From the NCBI RefSeq assembly GCF_016881005.1, contig NZ_JACOPV010000002.1, positions 400,020 through 464,019 of the forward strand: 64,000 nucleotides of DNA. Direction: 5' to 3'. Origin of the DNA: Pseudomonas arcuscaelestis. Its GTDB lineage: Bacteria; Pseudomonadota; Gammaproteobacteria; Pseudomonadales; Pseudomonadaceae. Shown one piece after another: positions 1 through 9,598 of the stretch (the first letter of the stretch is position 1; each line of letters opens with the position of its first letter). The notes under the pieces are model-generated. The model worked only from the letters and a program-made list of their open reading frames with translations. It searched no databases and had not been told where the DNA came from. A program made the position numbers and the translations under genes.

Positions 1-76
1 GGTGGCCCTGGCTTCCTTCAATAACCAAGCCCATGTGCAGTTGTTGAAGGTGCCGGAGCTCATTACCTACCGTTGA
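1..76 (+). CDS. C-terminal end of an unidentified gene (partial)
   Basis: Reading from base 2, an open frame of 24 codons ends at TGA 74-76, about 57 bases before the next ATG. The residues seen (ending in ELITYR) are too few for a family call. In related Pseudomonas a histidine phosphatase gene often precedes this SCP2 / kinase / SDR set, so that is a guess from context only. Confidence 0.45.
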   Translation, partial: VALASFNNQAHVQLLKVPELITYR

Positions 77-133
77 GCGCCGGCCCGTGGCAATCTTTAC
101 CGGTTGCCGTAATCACTTAATAAGGAACGCACC

Positions 134-451
134 ATGAGCGATGTAGCAAAAGCCGTCGAAGCGATGAAAGCCAAGTTCAACCCAGCCGCTGCTGCCGGTC
201 TTGACCTGGTGTTCGGTTTCAACATCACCGACGAAGACAAGCACTACGCCCTGATCGTCAAGGATGGCACCTGCGAAATCCAGGAAGGCGAAAATGCCGA
301 TGCCAACTGCACCCTGGTGCTGGACAGTGAAACCCTCAAGGACATCGTCAGCGGTGAAACCGATGGCATGCAAGCGTTCATGGGCGGCAAGCTGCGCGTC
401 GAAGGCGACATGATGCTGTCGATGAAACTGAGCGAGCTGTTCCCAGCCTGA
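134..451 (+). CDS. SCP2 sterol-binding domain protein
   Basis: This 105-residue protein is essentially a single SCP2 (sterol carrier protein 2) domain. Such domains bind lipids or acyl-CoA in a hydrophobic tunnel. Typical features are the early FGFNITDEDKHYALIVKDG strand pair, the NCTLVLD strand, the MQAFMGGKLRVEGDM segment and the C-terminal helix LSELFPA. A good ribosome binding site (AAGGAA) lies a few bases before the ATG. A strong terminator follows, so the gene may be transcribed apart from the kinase gene downstream. With the APH-like kinase and SDR that follow, the context suggests acyl-CoA or lipid metabolism. The substrate is not known. Confidence 0.9.
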   Translation: MSDVAKAVEAMKAKFNPAAAAGLDLVFGFNITDEDKHYALIVKDGTCEIQEGENADANCTLVLDSETLKDIVSGETDGMQAFMGGKLRVEGDMMLSMKLSELFPA

Positions 452-471
452 GCCCTGCGCTGATGCCAAGC

Positions 472-504
472 AAACCGAAGCCTTGAACGGCTTCGGTTTT
501 TTTT
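472..504 (+). terminator. Rho-independent terminator after the SCP2 gene
   Basis: An 11-bp perfect inverted repeat (472-482 with 489-499) encloses a 6-base loop and runs into a tract of eight T. It lies 20 bases after the SCP2 stop codon. Confidence 0.92.
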
Positions 505-646
505 CGCCTGATGGTTTCACCGCCGCCATCAGGGGCGTTGATCGACCAGCAACACGCTGACCTATAAGGCCGCGCCAGACTTGTCCAGGTCTGTCGCGAG
601 AATTAGATTAGCCAATAGTCACTGGCTTCAATCATAAGGGAAAAGT

Positions 647-1714
647 ATGACGCTCACCGACCAGTCCACCCAGGTCCGCCCCGGCGAAGAACTCGATGCT
701 GCAATCATCGACCCTTATCTGAAGGCCCACATTGCAGGTTTGACCGGCACCCCGCAGGTCAGCCAGTTTCCCGGCGGCGCCTCGAACCTTACCTACCTGG
801 TGCAATACCCCGAGCGTGAGTTCGTCCTGCGCCGCCCGCCGTTCGGCCACAAGGCCAAATCGGCCCATGACATGGGCCGCGAATTTCGCATCCTCAATCA
901 ACTCAACAGCGGTTTTCCCTACTGCCCTAAAGCCTACGTGCACTGCACCGACGAAGCCTTGATTGGTGGCGAGTTCTACGTCATGGATCGGGTCAAGGGC
1001 ATCATCCTGCGCTCAGACCTGCCGCCGGAGCTGGGCCTTGATGCCGAGCGCAGCGCAATGCTGTGCAAGAGCTTCATCGATCGTCTGGTCGAACTCCATC
1101 AGGTGGACTACAACGCTTGCGGCCTGGGCGATCTGGGCAAGCCCGAAGGCTACGTGCAACGCCAGATCGAAGGCTGGAGCAGCCGTTACGAGAAGGCCCT
1201 GACCCCGGATGCGCCGCGTTGGGAAAAAGTCATCGCCTGGCTGCGCGAGAAGATGCCGGCCGATCACCCCCAGCCTGCCATCGTGCATAACGACTACCGC
1301 TTCGATAACGTCATTCTCGACGCCGAAAACCCTATGCGCATCATTGGTGTGCTCGACTGGGAAATGACCACCCTCGGCGACCCCTTGATGGACCTGGGCA
1401 ACACCCTGGCTTACTGGATCGAAGCCGATGATCCGGCACCTGTGCAACTGATGCGACGCCAGCCGAGCAACGCGCCAGGCATGCTTACCCGCCAGCAGTT
1501 CGTCGACTACTACGCCCAGCGCGCCGGAATCAGCATCGACAACTACGACTTCTACTACACCTATGGCCTGTTCCGACTTGCCGGCATCGTTCAACAGATC
1601 TACTTCCGCTACTTCCATGGCCAGACCCAGGACAAGCGCTTTGCCCAGTTCATCCATATGAACACGTTACTGGAACACATGAGCCTGCAGGTCATTGCCA
1701 AGTCCAGCCTTTGA
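647..1714 (+). CDS. APH-like phosphotransferase family protein (ACAD10-type kinase)
   Basis: This 355-residue protein has the aminoglycoside-phosphotransferase / choline-kinase fold. The N lobe carries a glycine-rich turn (FPGGASNLTYLV, about residue 45) and an ATP-contacting strand (REFVLRRPP). The catalytic loop HNDYRFDN lies near residue 217 and the metal-binding VLDWEMTTLGDPLMDLG follows. This variant is the subgroup related to human ACAD10, usually found beside fatty-acid or acyl-CoA genes. It is not an antibiotic-resistance enzyme. It is followed within 25 bases by an SDR gene, probably as an operon. The likely role is phosphorylation of a hydroxy-acyl substrate; the substrate is inferred from relatives only. 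Confidence 0.9.
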   Translation: MTLTDQSTQVRPGEELDAAIIDPYLKAHIAGLTGTPQVSQFPGGASNLTYLVQYPEREFVLRRPPFGHKAKSAHDMGREFRILNQLNSGFPYCPKAYVHCTDEALIGGEFYVMDRVKGIILRSDLPPELGLDAERSAMLCKSFIDRLVELHQVDYNACGLGDLGKPEGYVQRQIEGWSSRYEKALTPDAPRWEKVIAWLREKMPADHPQPAIVHNDYRFDNVILDAENPMRIIGVLDWEMTTLGDPLMDLGNTLAYWIEADDPAPVQLMRRQPSNAPGMLTRQQFVDYYAQRAGISIDNYDFYYTYGLFRLAGIVQQIYFRYFHGQTQDKRFAQFIHMNTLLEHMSLQVIAKSSL

Positions 1715-1736
1715 CGACTACAACAAGGAAAACACC

Positions 1737-2504
1737 ATGTCCAAGACCCAACTGTTCGACCTCGACGGCAAGATTGCATTTGTTTCCGGCGCCAGTCGTG
1801 GCATCGGCGAAGCGATTGCCCACCTGCTGGCGCAACAAGGCGCCCATGTGATTGTTTCCAGCCGCAAGCTCGACGGCTGCCAGCAAGTCGCCGATGCCAT
1901 CGTGGCGGCTGGGGGCAAAGCCACTGCGGTGGCTTGCCATATTGGTGAAATGGAACAGATCAACGCTGTGTTCGGCGCAATTGGCGAGCAGTTCGGTCGC
2001 TTGGATATTCTGGTCAACAACGCTGCAACCAACCCGCAATTCTGCAACGTGCTGGACACTGATCTTGGCGCCTTTCAGAAAACCGTCGATGTGAACATTC
2101 GCGGGTATTTCTTCATGTCGGTCGAGGCTGGCAAATTGATGCGTAAGAACGGCGGCGGCAGCATCATCAACGTCGCGTCGATCAATGGTGTGTCGCCTGG
2201 GGTATTCCAGGGCATCTACTCGGTAACCAAGGCGGCGGTGATCAACATGACCAAGGTGTTCGCCAAAGAGTGCGCGCCCTTCGGTATTCGCTGCAACGCC
2301 TTGCTGCCGGGCCTGACCGACACCAAGTTCGCCTCGGCACTGGTCAAGAACGACGCCATCCTCAACACTGCCCTGCAGCAAATCCCGCTCAAGCGCGTCG
2401 CCGATCCGAAAGAAATGGCAGGTGCCGTGCTGTACCTGGCCAGCGATGCCTCAAGCTACACCACAGGCGTAGCGCTGAATGTGGACGGTGGCTTCCTGTC
2501 CTGA
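1737..2504 (+). CDS. SDR family oxidoreductase
   Basis: A classical short-chain dehydrogenase/reductase of 255 residues. It has the nucleotide-binding GASRGIGEAI (near residue 16), NNAATNP, the active-site serine in NVASINGV and the catalytic YSVTK (Tyr and Lys near 159-163). The C-terminus VALNVDGGFLS is typical. The ATG at 1737 is chosen over an upstream in-frame ATG at 1695, which lies inside the kinase gene, because AAGGAA sits 7 bases before 1737. The kinase-SDR pair suggests successive steps on a hydroxy-acyl substrate. Confidence 0.93.
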   Translation: MSKTQLFDLDGKIAFVSGASRGIGEAIAHLLAQQGAHVIVSSRKLDGCQQVADAIVAAGGKATAVACHIGEMEQINAVFGAIGEQFGRLDILVNNAATNPQFCNVLDTDLGAFQKTVDVNIRGYFFMSVEAGKLMRKNGGGSIINVASINGVSPGVFQGIYSVTKAAVINMTKVFAKECAPFGIRCNALLPGLTDTKFASALVKNDAILNTALQQIPLKRVADPKEMAGAVLYLASDASSYTTGVALNVDGGFLS

Positions 2505-2566
2505 TCGCCAGGTGGTTTCACCGAGCAGTTGCTGCGTGCCGGTGCGCCAGCAACTGCCCCACTGCT

Positions 2567-2977
2567 TCACTGCGCAGGCAACAGCGCTGGCTTATCGGCA
2601 TCTTTGAGCAGGAACACCACAAATTTGGCCGGTTTCTCCTGGCTCGCGTTGCGACCGACGGTGTGCACATCCTGCGGTCCTTCATAAAAGCTCTGGCCAG
2701 GCACTAAAGTCACCTCCTTCCCGCCCTTTACTCCCATCACCACCGAGCCTTCGAGCACATAAACAAAGCCGTGGGCATCATGGCGGTGTACCGGGTCAGC
2801 ACCTCCAGGAGGATATTGCACCTCCAGAATCAGCACCTCCTTGCCAGGATACTCAGGCAACGCCTGGGTCATTACTGGCGTAACATCGGGCGGCGGTGCG
2901 TTTACACTCGGAGACTGGGCGTGAACAGGTGTAGTGCACGCCAAGGTAAAAAAGCCAAACAGATAGCGGGTGCGCAT
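2567..2977 (-). CDS. Secreted cupin domain protein
   Basis: A 136-residue protein with an N-terminal signal peptide (RTRYLFGFFTLACTTPVHA) and a single cupin barrel. The first cupin motif is GADPVHRHDAHGFVYVLEG, with two histidines positioned for metal. The second is the FYEGPQDVHTVGRN region. The start at 2977 has a GGAG site just upstream and gives a clean signal peptide. It lies 22 bases after an NmrA-like gene, so the two are probably co-transcribed. Members of this type often protect against or respond to small toxic compounds; no substrate can be read from the sequence. Confidence 0.88.
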   Translation of the reverse strand: MRTRYLFGFFTLACTTPVHAQSPSVNAPPPDVTPVMTQALPEYPGKEVLILEVQYPPGGADPVHRHDAHGFVYVLEGSVVMGVKGGKEVTLVPGQSFYEGPQDVHTVGRNASQEKPAKFVVFLLKDADKPALLPAQ

Positions 2978-2999
2978 GTTGATCTCCTCGACGCCTTTT

Positions 3000-3755
3000 T
3001 CAGCCTTGAACAGGCACACGCTGAAGCCATGACTGGAAGCGGATGGCACCGATTCGAGCGCCGTCCTCCGGGGTCAATGAGCGATCATCGATCGGCGCCC
3101 CGAAGTAGGTAGCCTGCGGGTCGGCGATCACTTCACGAGAATCGTGGTTGTGTTCCAGGTAGCTGCGCACAAACTCCACCAACGGTTTGCGCTCAGGGCC
3201 GGCGACCTCCACCGTGCGGTTGCCTGGCGCCTGCTCGACAAGGTCAGCCAGCGCCTGCGCGACATCGGCTGAAGCGACCGGCTGCAACGCAGCGGTGGTC
3301 AGGCACACACGATTGCCATCGATGCCTGAATAGGCAATGGCGCCCATGAATTCGTAAAACTGGGTGGCACGCAAAATGGTATAGGGCTCTCCCGATTGCT
3401 TGATCAGGTGCTCCTGCGCCATCTTGGCGCGAAAGTAGCCGCTTTCGAGCATGCGCTCAGTGCCCACTACCGAAAGCGCAATGTGATGGCCAACCCCACA
3501 GGCCTTCTCGGCGGCAAACAGATTGCGCCCACTGGTTTCGAAGAATGCCAGCGCCGCAGCGTCTTCAAAGGACGGCGAGTTCGCTACATCAACGACCACC
3601 GCCGCGCCTTCCAATGCCTGCTCCAATCCCTCTGCGGTCAGGGCATTGACCCCGGTGCTTGGCGAGGCGGCTAGCACTTTGTGGCCCTTGGTTCGCAAGA
3701 TCGCACACAGCTGTGCACCGATCAGGCCCGTACCACCGATCACGACGATTTTCAT
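3000..3755 (-). CDS. NmrA-like / atypical SDR NAD(P)-binding protein
   Basis: This 251-residue Rossmann protein starts KIVVIGGTGLIGAQL, the GxxGxxG NAD(P) motif of atypical SDRs (NmrA / isoflavone reductase group). There is no classical YxxxK at the usual place. The segment GVGHHIALSVVGTERM and the substrate-binding middle region fit the 'SDR family oxidoreductase' seen beside cupins in Pseudomonas. GGGAGA precedes the ATG. It forms a likely operon with the cupin gene. Confidence 0.88.
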   Translation of the reverse strand: MKIVVIGGTGLIGAQLCAILRTKGHKVLAASPSTGVNALTAEGLEQALEGAAVVVDVANSPSFEDAAALAFFETSGRNLFAAEKACGVGHHIALSVVGTERMLESGYFRAKMAQEHLIKQSGEPYTILRATQFYEFMGAIAYSGIDGNRVCLTTAALQPVASADVAQALADLVEQAPGNRTVEVAGPERKPLVEFVRSYLEHNHDSREVIADPQATYFGAPIDDRSLTPEDGARIGAIRFQSWLQRVPVQG

Positions 3756-3970
3756 GACTGAGTCTCCCGAAAAGGGGCGATGAGCGGGTCATACGCCTAC
3801 GGAAGACTGCAACATCGGGCGGATTTCGGCCTGCTCTGCGGTTGCATTGCAACGGATTAGTCTATGTCATGATCAAAATGCATGGCGCCGCTGCAGATCA
3901 GCGGTTGCTCAGGGGCACAGACCCCGAGCCGGGGCGCCATTTCCAGATGTGTATGGAGCAGTCCTGGCCG

Positions 3971-4858
3971 CTAAGCCAGGTAGCGCCGGAACCACGCCAG
4001 CGTACGCTCCCACGCCAGATTGGCTGCTGCTTCGTCATAACGCGGGGTGGTGTCGTTGTGAAAGCCGTGATTGGCGCCGGGATAAAAATACGCTTCATAG
4101 GTCTTGCCGGCTGCCTTCAAGGCTTGCTCATAAGCCGGCCATCCCTCATTGATGCGAGTATCGAGTTCACCATAATGCAGGAGCAACGGCGCTTTGATTT
4201 TCGGTACGTCCTTGGCATCGGCTTGACGGCCGTAGAACGGCACGGCCGCACCCAACTCCGGATACGCCACGGCCGCCGCGTTCGCCACGCCACCGCCATA
4301 GCAAAAGCCGGTAATGCCGACCTTGCCGGTGGTGCTGTCGTTATTGATCAACCAGTCGACAGCCGCGAAGAAGTCGTTCATGAGCTTTTGCGGGTCGACC
4401 TTGGCCTGTAACTCGCGTCCTTTGTCGTCATTCCCCGGATAGCCACCCACCGAGCTCAGGCCGTCAGGTGCCAGGGCAACGAAGCCGGCCTTGGCCAAAC
4501 GCCTGGCGACGTCTTCGATATAAGGGTTCAAGCCACGATTCTCATGCACCACCACAACGCCGGGCACCTTGCCCTCGGCATTGGCGGGACGCACCAGATA
4601 GCCACGCACCTGGCCATGACCGTTGGGCGACGGGTAGCTGACGTACTCGGCGACGATCTGCGGGTCGGTGAAAGAAACCTGATCGGCCAGCGCATAGTCG
4701 GGACTCAAGGATGCCAGCAGCGCACTGGCTGTCATCCCGGCCAGGGTAAAGGCCGCGGCACGATCAAGGAACTCACGACGGTTGATTTGGCCATGGGCGT
4801 AAAAGTCGTAGAGTTCCAGCAGTTCCGGGGCAAAGTCTTTGGCACTTAGACGTTCCAT
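3971..4858 (-). CDS. Dienelactone hydrolase family protein, probable Tat substrate (YghX-like)
   Basis: An alpha/beta hydrolase of 295 residues. A twin-arginine-like segment ([21 protein letters not shown]) lies about 25 residues in, after a short cytoplasmic helix, as in YghX-type dienelactone hydrolases. The nucleophile elbow is GFCYGGG, so cysteine is the nucleophile. The acid is in [10 protein letters not shown] and the histidine in GANHGFHND. The frame stays open far upstream to 5896, but that extension crosses ligD on the other strand. The ATG at 4858 has a GGAG site and starts the real homologous sequence (MERLSAKDF). Confidence 0.9.
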   Translation of the reverse strand: MERLSAKDFAPELLELYDFYAHGQINRREFLDRAAAFTLAGMTASALLASLSPDYALADQVSFTDPQIVAEYVSYPSPNGHGQVRGYLVRPANAEGKVPGVVVVHENRGLNPYIEDVARRLAKAGFVALAPDGLSSVGGYPGNDDKGRELQAKVDPQKLMNDFFAAVDWLINNDSTTGKVGITGFCYGGGVANAAAVAYPELGAAVPFYGRQADAKDVPKIKAPLLLHYGELDTRINEGWPAYEQALKAAGKTYEAYFYPGANHGFHNDTTPRYDEAAANLAWERTLAWFRRYLA

Positions 4859-5035
4859 GGGCGCGTACTCCGTGAGACGGCAACAAAGGTCTGACTGATT
4901 AAAGCAGAGCGACGCCACGGTGGCGCCTGGCGGATTTGCCTCAGCATTGACCTTGCCGGTGCACGCCGATTGAACTCCCATCCCCGCGGCCTTTCCCAAT
5001 GCTATGTGAATGCACAAAAGTCGCAGGACACCGAC

Positions 5036-7546
5036 ATGGCCAAACCGCTGCAGGAGTACGCGCGCAAGCGTAATTTCGACGCCACCCCGGAACCCGCCGG
5101 CAAGCGTACTGCGAGTAAAAAGCCTGCGCATGCCTTGCAGTACTGCATTCAAAAACACGATGCCAGCCATCTGCATTACGACTTTCGCCTGGAGCTTGAC
5201 GGCACCCTGAAAAGCTGGGCGATCCCCAAGGGTCCGTCGCTGGACCCCAAGGTCCGGCGCCTGGCGGTACACGTCGAAGACCATCCGCTGGACTATGCCG
5301 ACTTCGAGGGCAGTATCCCCGAAGGCCACTATGGCGCCGGGGATGTCATCGTCTGGGATCGCGGGGTGTGGATCCCGCAAGAGGATCCGCACAAGGCCTA
5401 TGCCAAAGGCAAGCTGCGCTTTCGTCTGCAAGGCGAAAAGCTCTCGGGCATCTGGAATCTTTTTCGCACTCACCTGGCCGGCAAGAAAGAGCAGTGGCTG
5501 CTGGTCAAGTCCAACGACGCCCAGGCACGCTCGCAAGCAGACTATGACATTCTCGCCGCCGAACCGGACAGTGTGCTCAGTGAGCGCACCCTGATCGATC
5601 GCACGCCCAAGCCAGTCACCAAGACCAGAACCCGAAAAAAGACACAGACCAAGCCTGCGAACACAGTACTCACAGCCGCGAAGGTAAGCGCCCTGCCGGC
5701 TGAACTCAAACCTCAATTGGCGACGCTGGTTGAGTCCCCCCCGCAGGGTGACTGGTGCTACGAGGTGAAATTCGACGGCTACCGAATCCTCGCCCGTATC
5801 GACGGCGACGAGGTGCACCTGTTTACCCGTAACGGCCACGACTGGACCCGCAAACTGCCCAGGCAAGCCAAGGCCCTGGCCAAGCTCGGGCTGCAATCAG
5901 CCTGGCTCGATGGCGAAATGGTGGTGAACAACGCTGAAGGTATTGCCGACTTTCAAGCCTTGCAAAATGCCTTTGACGACGCTCAAGACGAGCAGATCAT
6001 CTACTACTTGTTCGATGCACCATTTCTCAATGGCATGGACCTGCGCCAATGCCCATTGGAGCAACGCCGAGCGGCGCTTGCCGCAGCACTGGAAGATGCC
6101 GACGAACAGCGCCTGCGCTTTAGCGCCGCCTTTACCGAACCGGTGCAATCGCTACTCGACAGCGCCTGCAAGATGGAGATCGAAGGCCTGATTGGCAAAC
6201 GCCTGGGCAGCACGTACATGAGCCGCCGCAGCAGCGACTGGATCAAACTCAAATGCAAGCAGCGCCAAGAGTTCGTGATTGTCGGTTACACCGATCCGAA
6301 AGGTTCACGCCAGGCCTTCGGTGCCCTGCTGCTGGCCCTGCACGATGCCGACAGCGGCGAACTGCGCTACGCCGGTAAAGTCGGCACCGGTTTCAACAGT
6401 CAGACCCTCACCCATATTCACCAGCGCCTGGTGCCGCTGCACACCAGCAAGGCGCAATTTGTCAGGGCGCCCACCGGCGCCGAGGCCAGGGGCGTGCACT
6501 GGCTCAAGCCACAGCTATTGGCCGAAGTAGCCTTCGCGCAAATGACCCGCGACGGCGTGGTCCGCCATTCGGTGTTCCATGGCCTGCGCGATGACAAACC
6601 AGCGCGCGACATTGCCCTGGAGCAACCTGTGAAAAAACCGTCGAAACACCCGTCGAAACACCCAGCCCTACCCGGCACCCTGCACCTCACCCATCCTGAG
6701 CGCATCATCGATGCCAGCACGGGTATTACCAAGCGCCAGGTGGCGGAGTACTACGCGCAGGTAGCGCCCTGGATGCTGCCGCATCTGCAGCGCCGGCCGG
6801 TGGCGCTGGTGCGCGCCCCGGAGGGTTTGTCCGGTGAGCTGTTTTTCCAGAAAAACGCCGCGCAATTGAACATTCCCGACCTGGAAAGCCACGACAAGGC
6901 CGAAGCCGGCCAAGCGCTGATGATCATCGACAAGGCGCAAACGCTGCTTGGGGCGGTGCAGATGAACACCCTCGAATTGCATACCTGGAACGCTACGGCA
7001 AAGAACTTCGACAAGCCTGACCGCTTCGTGCTCGATCTGGACCCAGACCCGGCCCTGCCGTGGAAAGCCATGCTTGAAGCCACCCAATTGACCCTGGCGC
7101 TGCTTGATGAACTGGGCCTGCAATCATTTTTGAAAACCAGTGGCGGCAAGGGTATGCACATCGTCGTGCCGTTGACTCGCCGTGCCGGCTGGGACGCGGT
7201 GAAAAGCTTCAGCCAGGCCATCGTCCAGCACTTGGCCGGGCTGTTCCCGGAACGGCTGTCGGCAGTGTCCGGGCCAAAAAATCGCGTCGGCCGGATCTTC
7301 ATCGACTACCTGCGCAACAGCAAAGGCGCTACTACCGTGTGCGCCTATTCGATCCGCGCGCGCGAAGGTTTGCCGGTGTCCGTGCCCATTGCCCGTGGTG
7401 AACTGACCGAACTCAAAGGCGCCAATCAGTGGAATCTGCTTAACCTCGGCGAACGCCTGGCAGAAGGCTCAGACCCTTGGGCCGGCTATGACCAGGTCCG
7501 TCAATCGATCAGTAAAGACGTGCGCCGTCGCATAGGACTTGATTGA
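5036..7546 (+). CDS. ligD: ATP-dependent DNA ligase D
   Basis: This 836-residue three-domain NHEJ enzyme is arranged PE-ligase-polymerase, as in Pseudomonas LigD. The 3'-phosphoesterase domain (about 1-190) has [13 protein letters not shown] and IPEGHYGAG. The ligase domain (about 225-540) has the adenylated lysine in [10 protein letters not shown]. The primase-like polymerase domain (about 555-836) has the metal-binding FVLDLDPDP and [13 protein letters not shown] lysine-rich linker joins the first two domains. The ATG at 5036 is preferred to 4970 because the PE domain starts there. Ku is encoded 3.4 kb downstream on the other strand. Confidence 0.97.
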   Translation: MAKPLQEYARKRNFDATPEPAGKRTASKKPAHALQYCIQKHDASHLHYDFRLELDGTLKSWAIPKGPSLDPKVRRLAVHVEDHPLDYADFEGSIPEGHYGAGDVIVWDRGVWIPQEDPHKAYAKGKLRFRLQGEKLSGIWNLFRTHLAGKKEQWLLVKSNDAQARSQADYDILAAEPDSVLSERTLIDRTPKPVTKTRTRKKTQTKPANTVLTAAKVSALPAELKPQLATLVESPPQGDWCYEVKFDGYRILARIDGDEVHLFTRNGHDWTRKLPRQAKALAKLGLQSAWLDGEMVVNNAEGIADFQALQNAFDDAQDEQIIYYLFDAPFLNGMDLRQCPLEQRRAALAAALEDADEQRLRFSAAFTEPVQSLLDSACKMEIEGLIGKRLGSTYMSRRSSDWIKLKCKQRQEFVIVGYTDPKGSRQAFGALLLALHDADSGELRYAGKVGTGFNSQTLTHIHQRLVPLHTSKAQFVRAPTGAEARGVHWLKPQLLAEVAFAQMTRDGVVRHSVFHGLRDDKPARDIALEQPVKKPSKHPSKHPALPGTLHLTHPERIIDASTGITKRQVAEYYAQVAPWMLPHLQRRPVALVRAPEGLSGELFFQKNAAQLNIPDLESHDKAEAGQALMIIDKAQTLLGAVQMNTLELHTWNATAKNFDKPDRFVLDLDPDPALPWKAMLEATQLTLALLDELGLQSFLKTSGGKGMHIVVPLTRRAGWDAVKSFSQAIVQHLAGLFPERLSAVSGPKNRVGRIFIDYLRNSKGATTVCAYSIRAREGLPVSVPIARGELTELKGANQWNLLNLGERLAEGSDPWAGYDQVRQSISKDVRRRIGLD

Positions 7547-7815
7547 TGGCCGACCTGGATGTGATCGACTGGCTGCAATGGCCGGCAATGCTGGCGACAG
7601 TGCTCGCCGCCTGGTGGATCGGTTCCCGGCAGCCACGTCGGCGTCGAGTCGGTTTTGCCTGTTTCATTGCCAGCAACCTGTTATGGGCAATCTGGGGCTG
7701 GCATACCCAGGCCTGGGCGCTGATCGTGCTGCAGTTTTGTCTTTGCGCAATGAACCTGCGTGGGCTGAAAAAGAACAGCGCAGACAACCACCAAACTGCA
7801 CGGGAGTCGACGTGA
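7546..7815 (+). CDS. Small membrane protein coupled to ligD
   Basis: An 89-residue protein with two or three hydrophobic segments: WPAMLATVLAAWWIG, VGFACFIASNLLWAIWG and WALIVLQFCLCAMNLRG. A basic RQPRRRRR-like loop separates the first two. Its ATG overlaps the ligD stop by one base and its own stop overlaps the next ATG, so translation is coupled in both directions. Family unknown to me. Small proteins of this kind are common in this position in Pseudomonas. Confidence 0.8.
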   Translation: MADLDVIDWLQWPAMLATVLAAWWIGSRQPRRRRVGFACFIASNLLWAIWGWHTQAWALIVLQFCLCAMNLRGLKKNSADNHQTAREST

Positions 7816-8837
7816 TGAACGCACCTGTCCCTGCCGCTTTTCTGCAGCAGTTTGCCCAGCGGCCGCAGGCCTTGAGCATTGACCGGCAACTGCAGCACTG
7901 CCTGCAGCAATGCCGCGATAATGGCCTGGACCAACTGCCCCTGCCGGGCCAAGGCCGCACCCTGCAACGCTGGCAAATCCTGGCCCAGGTTGCTGGCGCC
8001 GACCTGGGCCTGGCCAAATTGTTCGAAGGGCACACCGACGCGCTGGCAATCATTCACGAGTGCGGCGCCAGTTATCTGGACACCTCCGGCGCCTGGGGTG
8101 TCTGGGCTGCCGAGCCGCCAACGGCGCGCGTGCGAATCAGCGAGCGCAGCGGCAACGAAGTGCGTTTGCATGGCCGCAAGGCGTGGTGCTCCGGGGCGCT
8201 GCAGATAGATCGTGCGCTGCTAACAGCTTGGGACGAACAGCAACGACCTTACCTGGTGGCAGTAGATTTGAATCAACCTTCATTGAGGATCTTCAACGAG
8301 GGTTGGCACGCGGTAGGCATGGCCAACACTGCCAGTGTCGATGTGGAGTTCACCGACACCCCGGCGCATAGGGTTGGCAGCAGCGGCCAGTACCTTTCAC
8401 GCCCGGGTTTCTGGCACGGCGGTGGCGGTATTGCAGCCTGCTGGTACGGTGCCGCCCAGGCCCTTGGCGGATTCTTGCTGGAGCATTGTAACAGCCGTGA
8501 AGATCCTCACGCCCTGGCTCACCTGGGCGCAGTCGACGCCGCGCTCGTGGGCGCACGGGCGGCGCTGCGAGAAACCGCGCACTGGATCGACAGCCACCCT
8601 GGCAGCAATGCCGAGCGTGAGGTGCGGCGTCTGCGCGCCCAGGTCGAGTCAGCCGCGGCCGCTGTGCTGCATCACGTCGGTCGCGCGCTAGGCGCCACGC
8701 CGTTCTGTCGCGACAGTCACTTTGCTCGCTTGAGCGCCGATCTCCCGGTGTTCATGCGCCAAAGTCATGCCGAACGCGACCTTGCCGAATTAGGTCGGCA
8801 ACTGGGCAACGATGGCGACGGAGGATGGCAACTATGA
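7815..8837 (+). CDS. Acyl-CoA dehydrogenase-like protein
   Basis: A 340-residue acyl-CoA dehydrogenase relative. The recognisable parts are the middle beta-domain (WGVWAAEPP, LHGRKAWCSGA) and the C-terminal helical domain. At 340 residues it is shorter than the usual 380-400. No clear catalytic glutamate can be assigned by eye. It is the first of four genes joined by ATGA-type overlaps, with a PIG-L deacetylase, methyltransferase and glycosyltransferase following. The set is probably one pathway. What it oxidises is unknown. The ATG at 7815 overlaps the preceding TGA; an in-frame extension to 7539 runs through the small membrane protein and is rejected. Confidence 0.82.
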   Translation: MNAPVPAAFLQQFAQRPQALSIDRQLQHCLQQCRDNGLDQLPLPGQGRTLQRWQILAQVAGADLGLAKLFEGHTDALAIIHECGASYLDTSGAWGVWAAEPPTARVRISERSGNEVRLHGRKAWCSGALQIDRALLTAWDEQQRPYLVAVDLNQPSLRIFNEGWHAVGMANTASVDVEFTDTPAHRVGSSGQYLSRPGFWHGGGGIAACWYGAAQALGGFLLEHCNSREDPHALAHLGAVDAALVGARAALRETAHWIDSHPGSNAEREVRRLRAQVESAAAAVLHHVGRALGATPFCRDSHFARLSADLPVFMRQSHAERDLAELGRQLGNDGDGGWQL

Positions 8838-9598
8838 CGCTGCGTCCCCCCGAAAACCCGATCCAGGCACCCGGGACCCCGCTGTCACAATGGCAAGCCT
8901 CGCCTACCCTTCAGGCGGTCCCGGCCATCCATCTCGACCAACTGGTTCCTGTCGGCTCGCGGCTGGTAGTGGTTGCGCCCCACCCGGATGACGAAGTATT
9001 GGGTTGTGGTGGCGTGCTGGCGGGCCTGCGTGGTCGGGAACATGACCTGGTAGTGGTATCGGTCAGCGATGGCGAAGCCAGTCACCCGCGCTCCCGACAC
9101 TGGACCAGCGAACGCTTGCGCCAGCAGCGTCCCCGAGAAAGCGCCGAAGCGCTGCGACGCCTCGGGTTGGTCATGGAAAACCTGACCTGGCTGCGCCTGG
9201 GCCTGGCAGACAGCGCTGTAGCCAACCATGAACGGGGCCTGGCCCAACGGCTGGTTCAGCTGTTGCGCCCTGGCGATCGGGTGCTGACCACCTGGCGCCT
9301 TGATGGCCACTGCGATCACGAAGCGGTGGGACGGGCATGTGCCAGGGCTTGCGAACACGTGGGGGCGCAGTTGATTGAAATGCCGATCTGGGCCTGGCAC
9401 TGGGCGCGACCAAACGACCCACGCCTGCCCTGGCAGCGCGCACAAAAGCTGTTTCTCGACCCGGCCGTGCTGGCGCTCAAGCGCCAGGCTATCGCCGCTC
9501 ACACCAGCCAACTGCAAGCAGATGGCGAACATCCCCCCATTTTGGATAGCGAGGCTTTAGCGCGTCTTCTGCAACCTTTTGAACTGGTGTTCACATGA
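8834..9598 (+). CDS. PIG-L family deacetylase
   Basis: A 254-residue LmbE/PIG-L zinc deacetylase. The metal-binding motif APHPDDEVLGCGG is near residue 45, and the second metal histidine is in DGHCDHEAVG near residue 155. The family removes N-acetyl groups from GlcNAc-type sugars, as in GPI, mycothiol or bacillithiol synthesis. The ATG at 8834 overlaps the upstream stop as ATGA, with GGAGG 9 bases before it; the ATG at 8825 would leave no space for that site. It is followed by an ATGA-coupled methyltransferase. Confidence 0.93.
   Translation: MTLRPPENPIQAPGTPLSQWQASPTLQAVPAIHLDQLVPVGSRLVVVAPHPDDEVLGCGGVLAGLRGREHDLVVVSVSDGEASHPRSRHWTSERLRQQRPRESAEALRRLGLVMENLTWLRLGLADSAVANHERGLAQRLVQLLRPGDRVLTTWRLDGHCDHEAVGRACARACEHVGAQLIEMPIWAWHWARPNDPRLPWQRAQKLFLDPAVLALKRQAIAAHTSQLQADGEHPPILDSEALARLLQPFELVFT

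Noticed and set aside
647..1714. Reading the APH-fold protein as an antibiotic-resistance kinase
   Set aside because: Neighbours and the sequence type (HNDYRFDN, DWEMTTLGDP) fit the ACAD10-like metabolic subgroup.
4859..5896. In-frame N-terminal extension of the dienelactone hydrolase gene
   Set aside because: It runs across ligD on the opposite strand and lacks homology. The ATG at 4858 has a good ribosome binding site.
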